From: Thalassospira profundimaris
GTDB lineage: Bacteria; Pseudomonadota; Alphaproteobacteria; Rhodospirillales; Thalassospiraceae
Reading direction: 5' to 3'
Assembly: GCF_003326755.1 (NCBI RefSeq)
Contig: NZ_JPWH01000009.1
Coordinates: forward strand, 62,001 to 126,000
DNA length: 64,000 nt
Positions 56,604-64,000 of the stretch are shown here, in pieces. A program made the position numbers and the translations under genes. The first letter of the stretch is position 1; each line of letters opens with the position of its first letter. The notes below the pieces were generated by a model. The model was not told the origin of the DNA. It was given only the letters and a program-made list of their open reading frames with translations, and searched no databases.

Positions 56604-57541
56604 GCGTCTTTTCCTATGATCGAATGTCCCAAACGTTCGCCAATGCGGCGAATTTCCCAGCGCAGATCAATGCCGGAATGTTCCATGACCCGACGGCGTA
56701 CTTCTTCGCCCAGTTCTTCCAGGTCGCTCGCACTGGCATCGCCCAGATTAATCATGAAATTGCAATGCTGCGGCGACATTTGCGCCCCGCCAATGGTCAG
56801 GCCACGGCACCCGGCGGCATCAATTACCTCCCAGGCCCGTTTGGGCGCGGGGTTGGCAAAGGTGGAGCCCCCGGTGCGGGCCCGCACCGGCTGGCTGGCA
56901 TTCCGGGCTTCCTGTATTTCGGCCATGCGCCGGGCAATTTCGCCACGGTCATCGGGGGTGCCACGCATCACCGCCTTGGTGAAAATCCAGTCATCGGGAA
57001 TGTCACAATGGCGGTAATTCAGGCCCATTTCATTGACAGCAAGGGTATGAATGTTGCCTTTACTGTCAATTGCTTCGGCGCTGATCAGAATATCGCGCAT
57101 TTCCCGGCCATAGGCCCCGGCATTCATCCGCAGGGCTCCGCCAATGGTGCCGGGAATGCCCGATAAAAATTCAAGCCCGGCCAGGCCCGCTTCCTGTGCC
57201 ACCTGCGCAACATTGCCATCCAGCGCCCCGGCCCCGGCATGGATTTCTTCCCCTGACACCGTTACATCGGTAAAGGGCCGCCCCAGCCGCACCACAACAC
57301 CGCGCAATCCCCCGTCACGCACCAGAAGGTTTGATCCGACACCAATAATCGAGACCGGAATTTCGCCGGGCTTGTCGCGTAAAAAGTCAGCCAGGTCCTG
57401 GGTGTCGGCGGGGCGGAACATCACATCGGCCGGGCCGCCGACCTGAAACCAGGTGACTTTTGCCAGTGACGCGCCTTCGCGCAATTTGCCGCGAACCTTG
57501 GGCAGGTGATCAATGATCGGGGTGTGCGGTGCCTGGGTCAT
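56600..57541 (-). CDS. murB: UDP-N-acetylenolpyruvoylglucosamine reductase MurB
   Basis: 313 residues, FAD enzyme making UDP-MurNAc. [15 protein letters not shown] and [19 protein letters not shown] bind [21 protein letters not shown] and [10 protein letters not shown] (with the catalytic Ser) follow; a late Glu sits near the C-terminus. Overlaps of 4 nt on both sides show tight coupling with murC and ddl. Confidence 0.97.
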   Translation of the reverse strand: MTQAPHTPIIDHLPKVRGKLREGASLAKVTWFQVGGPADVMFRPADTQDLADFLRDKPGEIPVSIIGVGSNLLVRDGGLRGVVVRLGRPFTDVTVSGEEIHAGAGALDGNVAQVAQEAGLAGLEFLSGIPGTIGGALRMNAGAYGREMRDILISAEAIDSKGNIHTLAVNEMGLNYRHCDIPDDWIFTKAVMRGTPDDRGEIARRMAEIQEARNASQPVRARTGGSTFANPAPKRAWEVIDAAGCRGLTIGGAQMSPQHCNFMINLGDASASDLEELGEEVRRRVMEHSGIDLRWEIRRIGERLGHSIIGKDA

Positions 57542-58950
57542 GACGTTTTAAGGGCCTCCATCTGGGCGGGCAGGGCATTGGCCCACGCGCTTATGGACCC
57601 TGCACCAAGGCAGACAACAAGGTCGCCGCTTTTGGCATTGCCCGAAACCACATTGGCCAGTTCATCGGGTCCGTTCAGGGCCAGAACCTTGCGATGCCCG
57701 CGATTGCGCAACCCTTCGACAAGGGCATCGCGCGTTGCGCCCTCAATCGGGCTTTCGCCAGCGGTGTAAACATCGGCGACAATTACGGTATCGGCATCGT
57801 TAAAGCAGGTGCAGAATTCCTCGAACAAATCATGCAGGCGCGAATAACGATGCGGCTGAACCACGGCGATCACGTTGTTTTGCGTGGCAGATCGCGCCGC
57901 CTTCAGAACCGCGCGAATTTCAACCGGGTGATGGCCGTAATCGTCAATGATGGTCACACCATCAACTTCGCCGGTTTTGGTAAAGCGGCGTTTGACACCG
58001 GTGAAGCCATCAAAGGCGGAAACGATTTTATCATCATCGATGCCCAGTTCCAACGCCACTGTAATGGCGGCAAGGGAATTGGATACGTTATGGTCGCCCA
58101 CCATTGGCAGACGGACATTGTGAATGGTGCGTTCGGCACTGTCCACCCGTTCGCGAATCACCACGTCAAAGGTGCTTTGGCCAATTTCGGTGCGTACATT
58201 GGTTGCCCGCACATCGGCTTGCGGCGAAAAGCCGAATGTGAAAATGCGCCGGTCGGTCACGCGCCCAATCAGGGCCTGGACCTCCGGGTGGTCAATGCAC
58301 AAAACGGCAAAACCATAAAACGGAATGTTCTGAACGAAGTTTTTAAAAGCCTCGCGCAACTGGTCAAAATTCTTCCAGTGGTCCAGATGCTCCGGGTCAA
58401 TATTTGTGACAACGGCAATGGTGGAGGGCACCTTGACGAAGGTTCCATCCGATTCATCGGCTTCCACCACCATCCAGTCGCCATCACCCAGGCGTGCATT
58501 GGTGCCATAGGAATTGATGATGCCGCCATTGATCACGGTCGGGTCCAGCCCGGCGGCATCCAGCATGGTGGCAACAAGGGACGTGGTGGTGGTTTTGCCG
58601 TGCGTGCCGCCAACGGCAATGGCGGCCTTTAAGCGCATCAGTTCGGCCAGCATTTCGGACCGGCGCACAACCGGCACCATATTGGCGCGTGCGGCAACCA
58701 CTTCGGGGTTATCGGATTTGACGGCGGTGGAAATTACAACAACCTTGGCATCGGTGATGTTGGCCGCATCATGGCCGATAAAAACCTGAATGCCCTTGTC
58801 GCGCAGGCGCTGGACATTGGCATTGTCCGCCATGTCCGACCCCTGCACCTGATAGCCCAGATTGTGCAAAATCTCGGCAATGCCAGACATGCCGATCCCG
58901 CCAATCCCGACAAAATGGATGTTTCCGATGCCAAGTGGCAGGGTTTTCAT
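57538..58950 (-). CDS. murC: UDP-N-acetylmuramate--L-alanine ligase MurC
   Basis: 470 residues, Mur ligase. Rossmann [13 protein letters not shown] opens the UDP-binding domain; the ATP loop is [22 protein letters not shown] starts the C-terminal domain with the conserved DDYxHHP. It adds L-Ala to UDP-MurNAc in the cytoplasm. Overlaps murG and murB by 4 nt each. Confidence 0.97.
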   Translation of the reverse strand: MKTLPLGIGNIHFVGIGGIGMSGIAEILHNLGYQVQGSDMADNANVQRLRDKGIQVFIGHDAANITDAKVVVISTAVKSDNPEVVAARANMVPVVRRSEMLAELMRLKAAIAVGGTHGKTTTTSLVATMLDAAGLDPTVINGGIINSYGTNARLGDGDWMVVEADESDGTFVKVPSTIAVVTNIDPEHLDHWKNFDQLREAFKNFVQNIPFYGFAVLCIDHPEVQALIGRVTDRRIFTFGFSPQADVRATNVRTEIGQSTFDVVIRERVDSAERTIHNVRLPMVGDHNVSNSLAAITVALELGIDDDKIVSAFDGFTGVKRRFTKTGEVDGVTIIDDYGHHPVEIRAVLKAARSATQNNVIAVVQPHRYSRLHDLFEEFCTCFNDADTVIVADVYTAGESPIEGATRDALVEGLRNRGHRKVLALNGPDELANVVSGNAKSGDLVVCLGAGSISAWANALPAQMEALKTS

Positions 58951-60143
58951 GCGAGGTCTCCTTGGACGTGTGGTGTTTTTTGTTTCAGATCGACCGGGGC
59001 GCCCGCCGGGTTCAGGCCCAGCATTTCCACAACCATGTCTGCCAGCCTTTCGGCGGCATTGGCGCGGGCGGCAGTGCGCGCGCCTTCGGCGGCACGGGCC
59101 AGGGCCGACGGCCCGGTTAAAAGTTTCGCCAGTCGTTCACTAACGATTTCAACGGTAAAGCGTTCCTGCGAAAGCATCCATGCCCCGCCTGCCTGTTCGA
59201 CCTGTTCGGCATTGTAACGCTGGTGGTCATCAATGGCATGGGGCAGCGGCACCAGAAGCGAGGGGCGGCCAGCCACCGTCAGTTCAGCCACCGTTGATGC
59301 ACCGGATCGCGCAATCACCAAATGGGCGTCGCGCAATCGTTCCGGGATGTCGTCAAAAAACGGCTTTAAGGTTACATCAATGCCCGACCCTTCATAGGTC
59401 TTTGCAGCCTCATCAAGGTCTTCGGCACGGGCCTGTTGGGTGACATGCAGGCGGCGTTTTAAATCATCGGGCAGGCGAATGATGGCCTGGGGCAGAATTT
59501 CCGAAAGGATGCGTGCCCCCTGGCTGCCGCCGGTGATGAGCAGGTTTACCGGGCCATCGGCCTCTGGTGCGAGATAGGGGGCATTGGCAAGGGCGGCAAT
59601 TTCGGGGCGCACCGGGTTACCTGTCCAGATCACGCGGGGTTTGTCGCCTTCGCTGATCATGCGCACCTCGGGGAAGGATGTGGCAATGCGGGTGGCCGAT
59701 TTTGCCACAACCCGGTTGGCGCGGCCCAAAACGGCGTTTTGTTCATGAATCGCCATCGGGATGTGCAACCCTTTGGCCGAAACTGTTGCCGGGATCGAGG
59801 CATAACCGCCAAAGCCGATTACGGCGGCCGGGCGGATTTTTTTAAGATGTCGTCTGGCCTGCCAGGTCCCCAGCGCCAGGCGCAGCATACCGCTGATGCG
59901 CCCCCGGAGTCCCTTGCCCGCAATGCCGCCAGCCGGTAGCTGAATGGTTGTGACACCCTCAAGATTTTCGGTATAGCGCGCCGCCCGGGCATCGGTAAAA
60001 AATACCACTTTGGCCCCGCGCCGCACCAGTGCGCGTGCCAGCGAAACCGCAGGAAACATATGCCCGCCGGTGCCGCCCGATGTCAGGGCAATGCACTGTT
60101 CCTCAAGCGGGGTGTCGGTAATGGTAAATTCTTCTGTCGTCAT
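58947..60143 (-). CDS. murG: UDP-GlcNAc transferase MurG
   Basis: 398 residues, GT-B glycosyltransferase. [11 protein letters not shown] is the N-terminal lipid-acceptor loop; GGYASIPA and then [20 protein letters not shown] and the [13 protein letters not shown] donor-site loop follow. It forms lipid II from lipid I at the inner membrane face. A 15-20 residue N-terminal tail precedes the usual start; the first ATG is kept because nothing better is seen. Confidence 0.97.
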   Translation of the reverse strand: MTTEEFTITDTPLEEQCIALTSGGTGGHMFPAVSLARALVRRGAKVVFFTDARAARYTENLEGVTTIQLPAGGIAGKGLRGRISGMLRLALGTWQARRHLKKIRPAAVIGFGGYASIPATVSAKGLHIPMAIHEQNAVLGRANRVVAKSATRIATSFPEVRMISEGDKPRVIWTGNPVRPEIAALANAPYLAPEADGPVNLLITGGSQGARILSEILPQAIIRLPDDLKRRLHVTQQARAEDLDEAAKTYEGSGIDVTLKPFFDDIPERLRDAHLVIARSGASTVAELTVAGRPSLLVPLPHAIDDHQRYNAEQVEQAGGAWMLSQERFTVEIVSERLAKLLTGPSALARAAEGARTAARANAAERLADMVVEMLGLNPAGAPVDLKQKTPHVQGDLA

Positions 60144-60246
60144 TCTGGACTGTAACCTGCGCGAAACTCGGATGGCTAGGGTGCCGGATGCTTCAAGAGA
60201 AACCGAGAAAGGTTAATATCCCTTCAAATGCAGGTCAAAAATCCGC

Positions 60247-61392
60247 CTAGTCGGAACTTCTTTTTCGCGTCAGTGCCAGAATGAAGCCCATACTGATGGC
60301 AATCGCCACGGTCGAGGACCCGCCATAGGAAACAAAGGGCAGGGTCATGCCCTTTGGTGGCACCAGTTGCAGGGTCGATGCCATATTGATCATGGCCTGC
60401 AAACCAAATTGCACCAGAAGGCCGGTAACCGCCAGAACGACAAACATGTTGCGTTCGCCCATCATGCGCGACAGGCCCCGCATGACGATAAAGGTGAAAA
60501 TACCGATCACCAGCAAACAGAACAGCAGGCCGAATTCCTCGCCCGCGACGGCAAAGATAAAGTCGGAATGGGCATCGGGCAGATAGTTTTTTACCGTGCC
60601 TTCGCCCGGCCCCTGGCCCATGATGCCACCATTCATGAAGGCTTCCATCGATCGCTGGATCTGGTAATTGTCACCCGTTGCCGGGTCAAGGAAGCGGTCC
60701 ACGCGCGACTGAACGTGCGGCAAAATCAGATAGGCCGATGCCGCAAGGCCCACCACACTCATGCCCAGGCCAAACACCAGCACAATCGGCAGACCGGCCA
60801 GAAAAATCTGTGCCGACCAAATGGTGGTAATTACCACGGTTTGCCCGAAATCCGGCTGGATCATCAAAAGAATGATACAGGTTGCCAGCAACATGCAGCT
60901 TACGATATAGCCGGGGAAATTGGGGTTCAGCCGTCCTTCGGAAAACATCCAGGCCGTGACCACGGCAAAGGCGGGTTTTAAGAATTCCGACGGCTGAATG
61001 GTAATACCGCCAAAATTGATCCAGCGTACTGCCCCCTTGATCTCTGGTCCGACAAAGGGCGTTATGATCAGAAGTCCGATGATCGCCAGAAACATGATGG
61101 AGGCGACCCGACGCACCCATTTGATCGACAGCATCGAAATGCCACCGGCACAAATGGCGGCCAGGGTTAAAAAGAAAAACTGCCGACGCACAAAATGGAA
61201 GCTGTCAACGCCAATACGGTCCGCCACCGGCGGGCTGGCCGACATGACCAACAGGGCCCCAATCCCCATCAGCAGGATGGTCGCTGCCAGCAACCAGCGA
61301 TCAACCGTCCACCACCAGACACTGAGCAGCGAGGTATCGGCACGGGAAAAGGCAGTATTGCCGTCTTTATCGCCAAACAGGGATTTCATCAT
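60247..61392 (-). CDS. ftsW: Peptidoglycan glycosyltransferase FtsW
   Basis: 381 residues, SEDS family with about ten helices. VRRQFFFL, RWINFGGITIQPSEFLKPA, and then GGIMGQGPGEGTVKNYLPDAHSDFIFAV-type order (split over the large extracellular loop) and PFVSYGGSS near the end are all SEDS hallmarks. It polymerises lipid II at the division site with its partner PBP. Two ATGs lie together at 61392 and 61389 behind GGAGGC; the first overlaps murD by 4 nt. Confidence 0.96.
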   Translation of the reverse strand: MMKSLFGDKDGNTAFSRADTSLLSVWWWTVDRWLLAATILLMGIGALLVMSASPPVADRIGVDSFHFVRRQFFFLTLAAICAGGISMLSIKWVRRVASIMFLAIIGLLIITPFVGPEIKGAVRWINFGGITIQPSEFLKPAFAVVTAWMFSEGRLNPNFPGYIVSCMLLATCIILLMIQPDFGQTVVITTIWSAQIFLAGLPIVLVFGLGMSVVGLAASAYLILPHVQSRVDRFLDPATGDNYQIQRSMEAFMNGGIMGQGPGEGTVKNYLPDAHSDFIFAVAGEEFGLLFCLLVIGIFTFIVMRGLSRMMGERNMFVVLAVTGLLVQFGLQAMINMASTLQLVPPKGMTLPFVSYGGSSTVAIAISMGFILALTRKRSSD

Positions 61393-62834
61393 GCCTCCGG
61401 ATTGGTGCGGGATGCGATGTCGGCGGTGGTGGTGCGCAAATCGGTGAAAAGGTCGCGGAAGGCATCGCCACGGGCTTCAAAACTTTTGAACTGGTCAAAG
61501 GATGCACAGGCAGGCGAGAGCAAAATGACCGGGGCCGATGATGCAGTATCTGATGATGCTTGCCTCTCGGCCTGGTCCGCCTTGGCTGTTTCAAGGGCGC
61601 GGCGGGTGGCGATGTCAAGCGTACCGCATTGCTCGAACGGGACATGGCCGTTAAGGGTGGCGGCAAAGGCCTCGGCGGCACTGCCAATCAGAAAGGCTTT
61701 TTTGATGCGGCCATAAAAGGCGTCAAGCCCGTCTATGCCGCCTTCCTTGGGTTTGCCGCCCAAAATCCAGTAAATATTGTCATAGGCCGACAGGGCCTTT
61801 GCCGTGGCCTCGGCATTGGTGGCCTTGCTGTCATTGACAAAGGTGATGCCGTCAATCGTACCAAGCTGTTCCTGACGATGCGCCAAACCGGGGAAGGACA
61901 TGATCCCGGCGATAATGTCGCGCGGTGCAACTTGGCGTGCCCGGCACAGGGCATAGGCAAAGGCAATATTTTGCCAGTTATGACGGCCCGGCATATGGGT
62001 GACGGTGGCTAGATCCAGGATCGGATCCCGGGCGTTGTCCAGATCATCAATCAGCCAGTGATCATCTACATAAACCCCGTGCGGGGCCGGGCCATTGACC
62101 GAAATTTCAACAATGCGATGACCGCCCTCGCGGGCCAGTTCGGTGGCCATTTGGGCACAATGGTCATCATCAATCGAAATGATCGCCCATTTGGGGCCTT
62201 TCTGGCGGGCAAAAATCGTGCGTTTCGCCCCGATATAGCCCGTCATGCCACCGTGACGGTCCAGATGGTCCGGCGTGATGTTGAGAAGCGCACTGGCATC
62301 AAAGGCCGCCTGGTTCAGCAGGTCCAACTGATAGCTGGAAAGTTCCAGCACATAACAGTCATCGACATCCAGCGCGTCAAAGCCCAGCACCGGATAGCCC
62401 AGATTGCCGCCTACCTGCGTTTTGATGCCCGATTGTGCAATGATATGTGCCGTCAGGGCGGTGGTGGTGGATTTGCCATTGGTGCCGGTAATTGCCAGCA
62501 TCGGGGTGCCGGGCACCGTGGTGCAAAGCAGTTCAACATCGCACACAATCGGCTTGCCCGCCCGGCGGGCTTTTTCGGCGGCAGGATGCGGGGTGGGAAA
62601 GGTCGATGGAATGCCGGGGCTGATCACCAGCATTTCCGGCACGCGCCAGTCACATTCCACCAGATTGACCGGCGTGACATTTAAGTCATCAAGCTGATGG
62701 CGGCTGTCTTCATTGTCATCCCAGGCCCACACGATGGCCCCCGACTGGATCAGAGCCTTCACACTGGCCAGCCCCGATTTGCCAAGGCCCAGAACCGCCA
62801 CGGTTTTTCCGCGATATTGTGAAAGGTCGATCAA
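61389..62834 (-). CDS. murD: UDP-N-acetylmuramoylalanine--D-glutamate ligase MurD
   Basis: 481 residues, Mur ligase. VLGLGKSGLASVKAL opens the UDP domain; the ATP loop is ITGTNGKSTTTAL; LDRHGGMTGYIGAK and the NDSKATNAEAT motif of MurD follow. It adds D-Glu to UDP-MurNAc-L-Ala. Starts 27 nt after mraY. Confidence 0.97.
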   Translation of the reverse strand: MIDLSQYRGKTVAVLGLGKSGLASVKALIQSGAIVWAWDDNEDSRHQLDDLNVTPVNLVECDWRVPEMLVISPGIPSTFPTPHPAAEKARRAGKPIVCDVELLCTTVPGTPMLAITGTNGKSTTTALTAHIIAQSGIKTQVGGNLGYPVLGFDALDVDDCYVLELSSYQLDLLNQAAFDASALLNITPDHLDRHGGMTGYIGAKRTIFARQKGPKWAIISIDDDHCAQMATELAREGGHRIVEISVNGPAPHGVYVDDHWLIDDLDNARDPILDLATVTHMPGRHNWQNIAFAYALCRARQVAPRDIIAGIMSFPGLAHRQEQLGTIDGITFVNDSKATNAEATAKALSAYDNIYWILGGKPKEGGIDGLDAFYGRIKKAFLIGSAAEAFAATLNGHVPFEQCGTLDIATRRALETAKADQAERQASSDTASSAPVILLSPACASFDQFKSFEARGDAFRDLFTDLRTTTADIASRTNPEA

Positions 62835-62861
62835 TGTCGTGTTCCGATCCAGAAAGGGATG

Positions 62862-63950
62862 TTAACGCAGTTTCAGGGTTGCCAGACCAATCAGGGCCAA
62901 AATGACCGAGATGATCCAGAAACGGATAACGATGGTGGGTTCGTGCCAGCCTTTCTTTTCAAAGTGATGGTGCAGCGGCGCCATACGAAACACGCGCTTG
63001 CCCGTCAGTTTGAAGGAACCGACCTGGATAATCACCGATACGGTTTCCAGCACGAAAAGCCCGCCAATAATCGCCAGAACAAGTTCGTGTTTGGTCACAA
63101 CGGCAACAGCACCCAGCGCCCCGCCCAGGGCCAGCGACCCGGTATCGCCCATAAACACCATTGCCGGCGGCGCGTTGAACCACAAAAAGCCCAAACCAGC
63201 CCCGACAAGTGCGCCCAAAAGAACCGTTAATTCGCCAGACCCGGCAATATAGTGAACCTGCAAATAATCGGCGAACTGGATGTTGCCGATCAGATAGGTG
63301 ATCAGGGCAAAGCTGGCAGCGGCAATCATCACCGGCACGATGGCAAGGCCATCCAGGCCGTCGGTCAGGTTTACGGCGTTGGATGCGCCCACCATGACAA
63401 ACATGGCAAAGGGGACAAAAAACCAGCCCAGATCCAGCAGCAGGTTTTTAAAGAACGGAAAGGCCAGTTGCGTTGCCAGGGCCGGGTCGGTGTTATACGA
63501 AATCCACCAGGCGGCAATGGCGGCAATCGAAAATTGCCCCACCAGTTTGGCCTTGCCCGGCAGGCCCTTTGAATTGCGTTTGGAGACTTTCAGGAAGTCA
63601 TCCATGAACCCCAGAAAGCCATAACCGATTGTCACCAGCAGCACAGCCCAGACATAGGGGTTTTTCAAGTCCGCCCATAACAGGGTGGCAATACTGGTGG
63701 AAATCAACAGCAAAAGCCCGCCCATTGTCGGCGTGCCTTTTTTGGTCAGAAGGTGGCTTTCCGGCCCGTCTTCACGAATGGGTTGTCCTTCGTTCTGGCG
63801 CGTGCGCAGCATGTCGATCAGCCAGGGACCCAGCACAAATGCCAGCACCAGCGATGTAAAGACCGCACCGCCGGTCCGAAAGGTGATGTAGCGGAACAGG
63901 TTAAACAGCGGAAACTGGTCAGCCAGCGGATAGAGCAGGTTATAGAGCAT
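62862..63950 (-). CDS. mraY: Phospho-MurNAc-pentapeptide transferase MraY
   Basis: 362 residues with ten helices. [25 protein letters not shown] (the DD pair), [10 protein letters not shown] (catalytic Asp) and [12 protein letters not shown] with the MraY-specific HHH loop are all present. It makes lipid I from UDP-MurNAc-pentapeptide and undecaprenyl phosphate. It follows the murF end by 22 nt. Confidence 0.98.
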   Translation of the reverse strand: MLYNLLYPLADQFPLFNLFRYITFRTGGAVFTSLVLAFVLGPWLIDMLRTRQNEGQPIREDGPESHLLTKKGTPTMGGLLLLISTSIATLLWADLKNPYVWAVLLVTIGYGFLGFMDDFLKVSKRNSKGLPGKAKLVGQFSIAAIAAWWISYNTDPALATQLAFPFFKNLLLDLGWFFVPFAMFVMVGASNAVNLTDGLDGLAIVPVMIAAASFALITYLIGNIQFADYLQVHYIAGSGELTVLLGALVGAGLGFLWFNAPPAMVFMGDTGSLALGGALGAVAVVTKHELVLAIIGGLFVLETVSVIIQVGSFKLTGKRVFRMAPLHHHFEKKGWHEPTIVIRFWIISVILALIGLATLKLR

Positions 63951-63972
63951 TGGCTCTCGGGTTCCTTATGCG

Positions 63973-64000
63973 TCAGTTGGATGCCGGGGCGGTGCCCGCT
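63973..64000 (-). CDS. murF: Probable C-terminal end of murF
   Basis: A minus-strand frame enters from the right edge and stops at 63973-63975 (TGA) after AGTAPASN. murF is always expected directly before mraY in this gene order, so this is likely its last eight residues. The evidence is positional only. Confidence 0.45.

Overview
The window looks like chromosomal DNA of a free-living, Gram-negative alphaproteobacterium. The support is the dcw cell-wall/division cluster running into lpxC-bamD-recN-ligA, a cobalamin-dependent methionine synthase split into two genes, MlaA/MlaC without the rest of the Mla transporter, TRAP transport and a VC_2705-type Na+/solute symporter. The GC content is moderately high by eye. 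A Rhodospirillales marine genus such as Thalassospira is my best guess, but that is an inference from gene style and not a database result. I saw no rRNA, tRNA, CRISPR array, IS element or prophage.

Layout. Positions 1-3.6 kb hold the end of a 2-hydroxyacid dehydrogenase, a small ModE-type regulator and a convergent modABC molybdate operon with a perfect ModE-like dyad in front of modA. Positions 3.6-9 kb are a minus-strand cluster: a small membrane protein, a DEDDh exonuclease, a cNMP/CBS/DUF294 signalling protein, a sodium:solute symporter and its DUF4212 partner. Positions 9.5-11.9 kb hold ettA and a small SpoT-like HD hydrolase. Positions 12-16 kb hold an autotransporter and mlaA-mlaC. 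Positions 16.4-22.2 kb are a methionine block: an ArsR-methyltransferase fusion regulator, metF and the two halves of metH. A HigBA-like toxin-antitoxin pair follows.

Positions 23-33.4 kb hold a Bcr/CflA MFS pump, a ClC-CBS channel, a UvrD/PcrA helicase, prmA, an SDR enzyme, a probable tiny DUF1127-like gene and a long aminopeptidase P. Positions 33.8-39.2 kb are a catabolic operon: a LigI-like amidohydrolase, an MmgE/PrpD protein and a complete TRAP transporter (Q, M, P). It is bordered by a LysR regulator and a YghZ-type aldo/keto reductase. Positions 41.5-44.6 kb hold a second LysR gene divergent from an EamA permease, a degenerate SNase-fold protein and an NTF2-like protein.

Positions 44.7-64 kb are all on the minus strand. 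Read in the direction of transcription they are (murF)-mraY-murD-ftsW-murG-murC-murB-ddl-ftsQ-ftsA-ftsZ-lpxC-bamD-recN-ligA. Many of the mur genes overlap by 4 nt, which suggests translational coupling. Longer gaps and clear terminators around ftsZ and lpxC suggest separate transcripts there.

Most of the window is ordinary housekeeping DNA. The places that repay a second look are the ArsR-methyltransferase/metF/split-metH block with its AT-rich dyad, the cNMP-CBS-DUF294/exonuclease/symporter cluster (the symporter carries an EF-hand-like loop), the TRAP operon of unknown substrate, the ClC protein with an altered selectivity motif, the ettA/small HD hydrolase pair, and the small DUF1127-like gene in the 30.7-31.3 kb gap.
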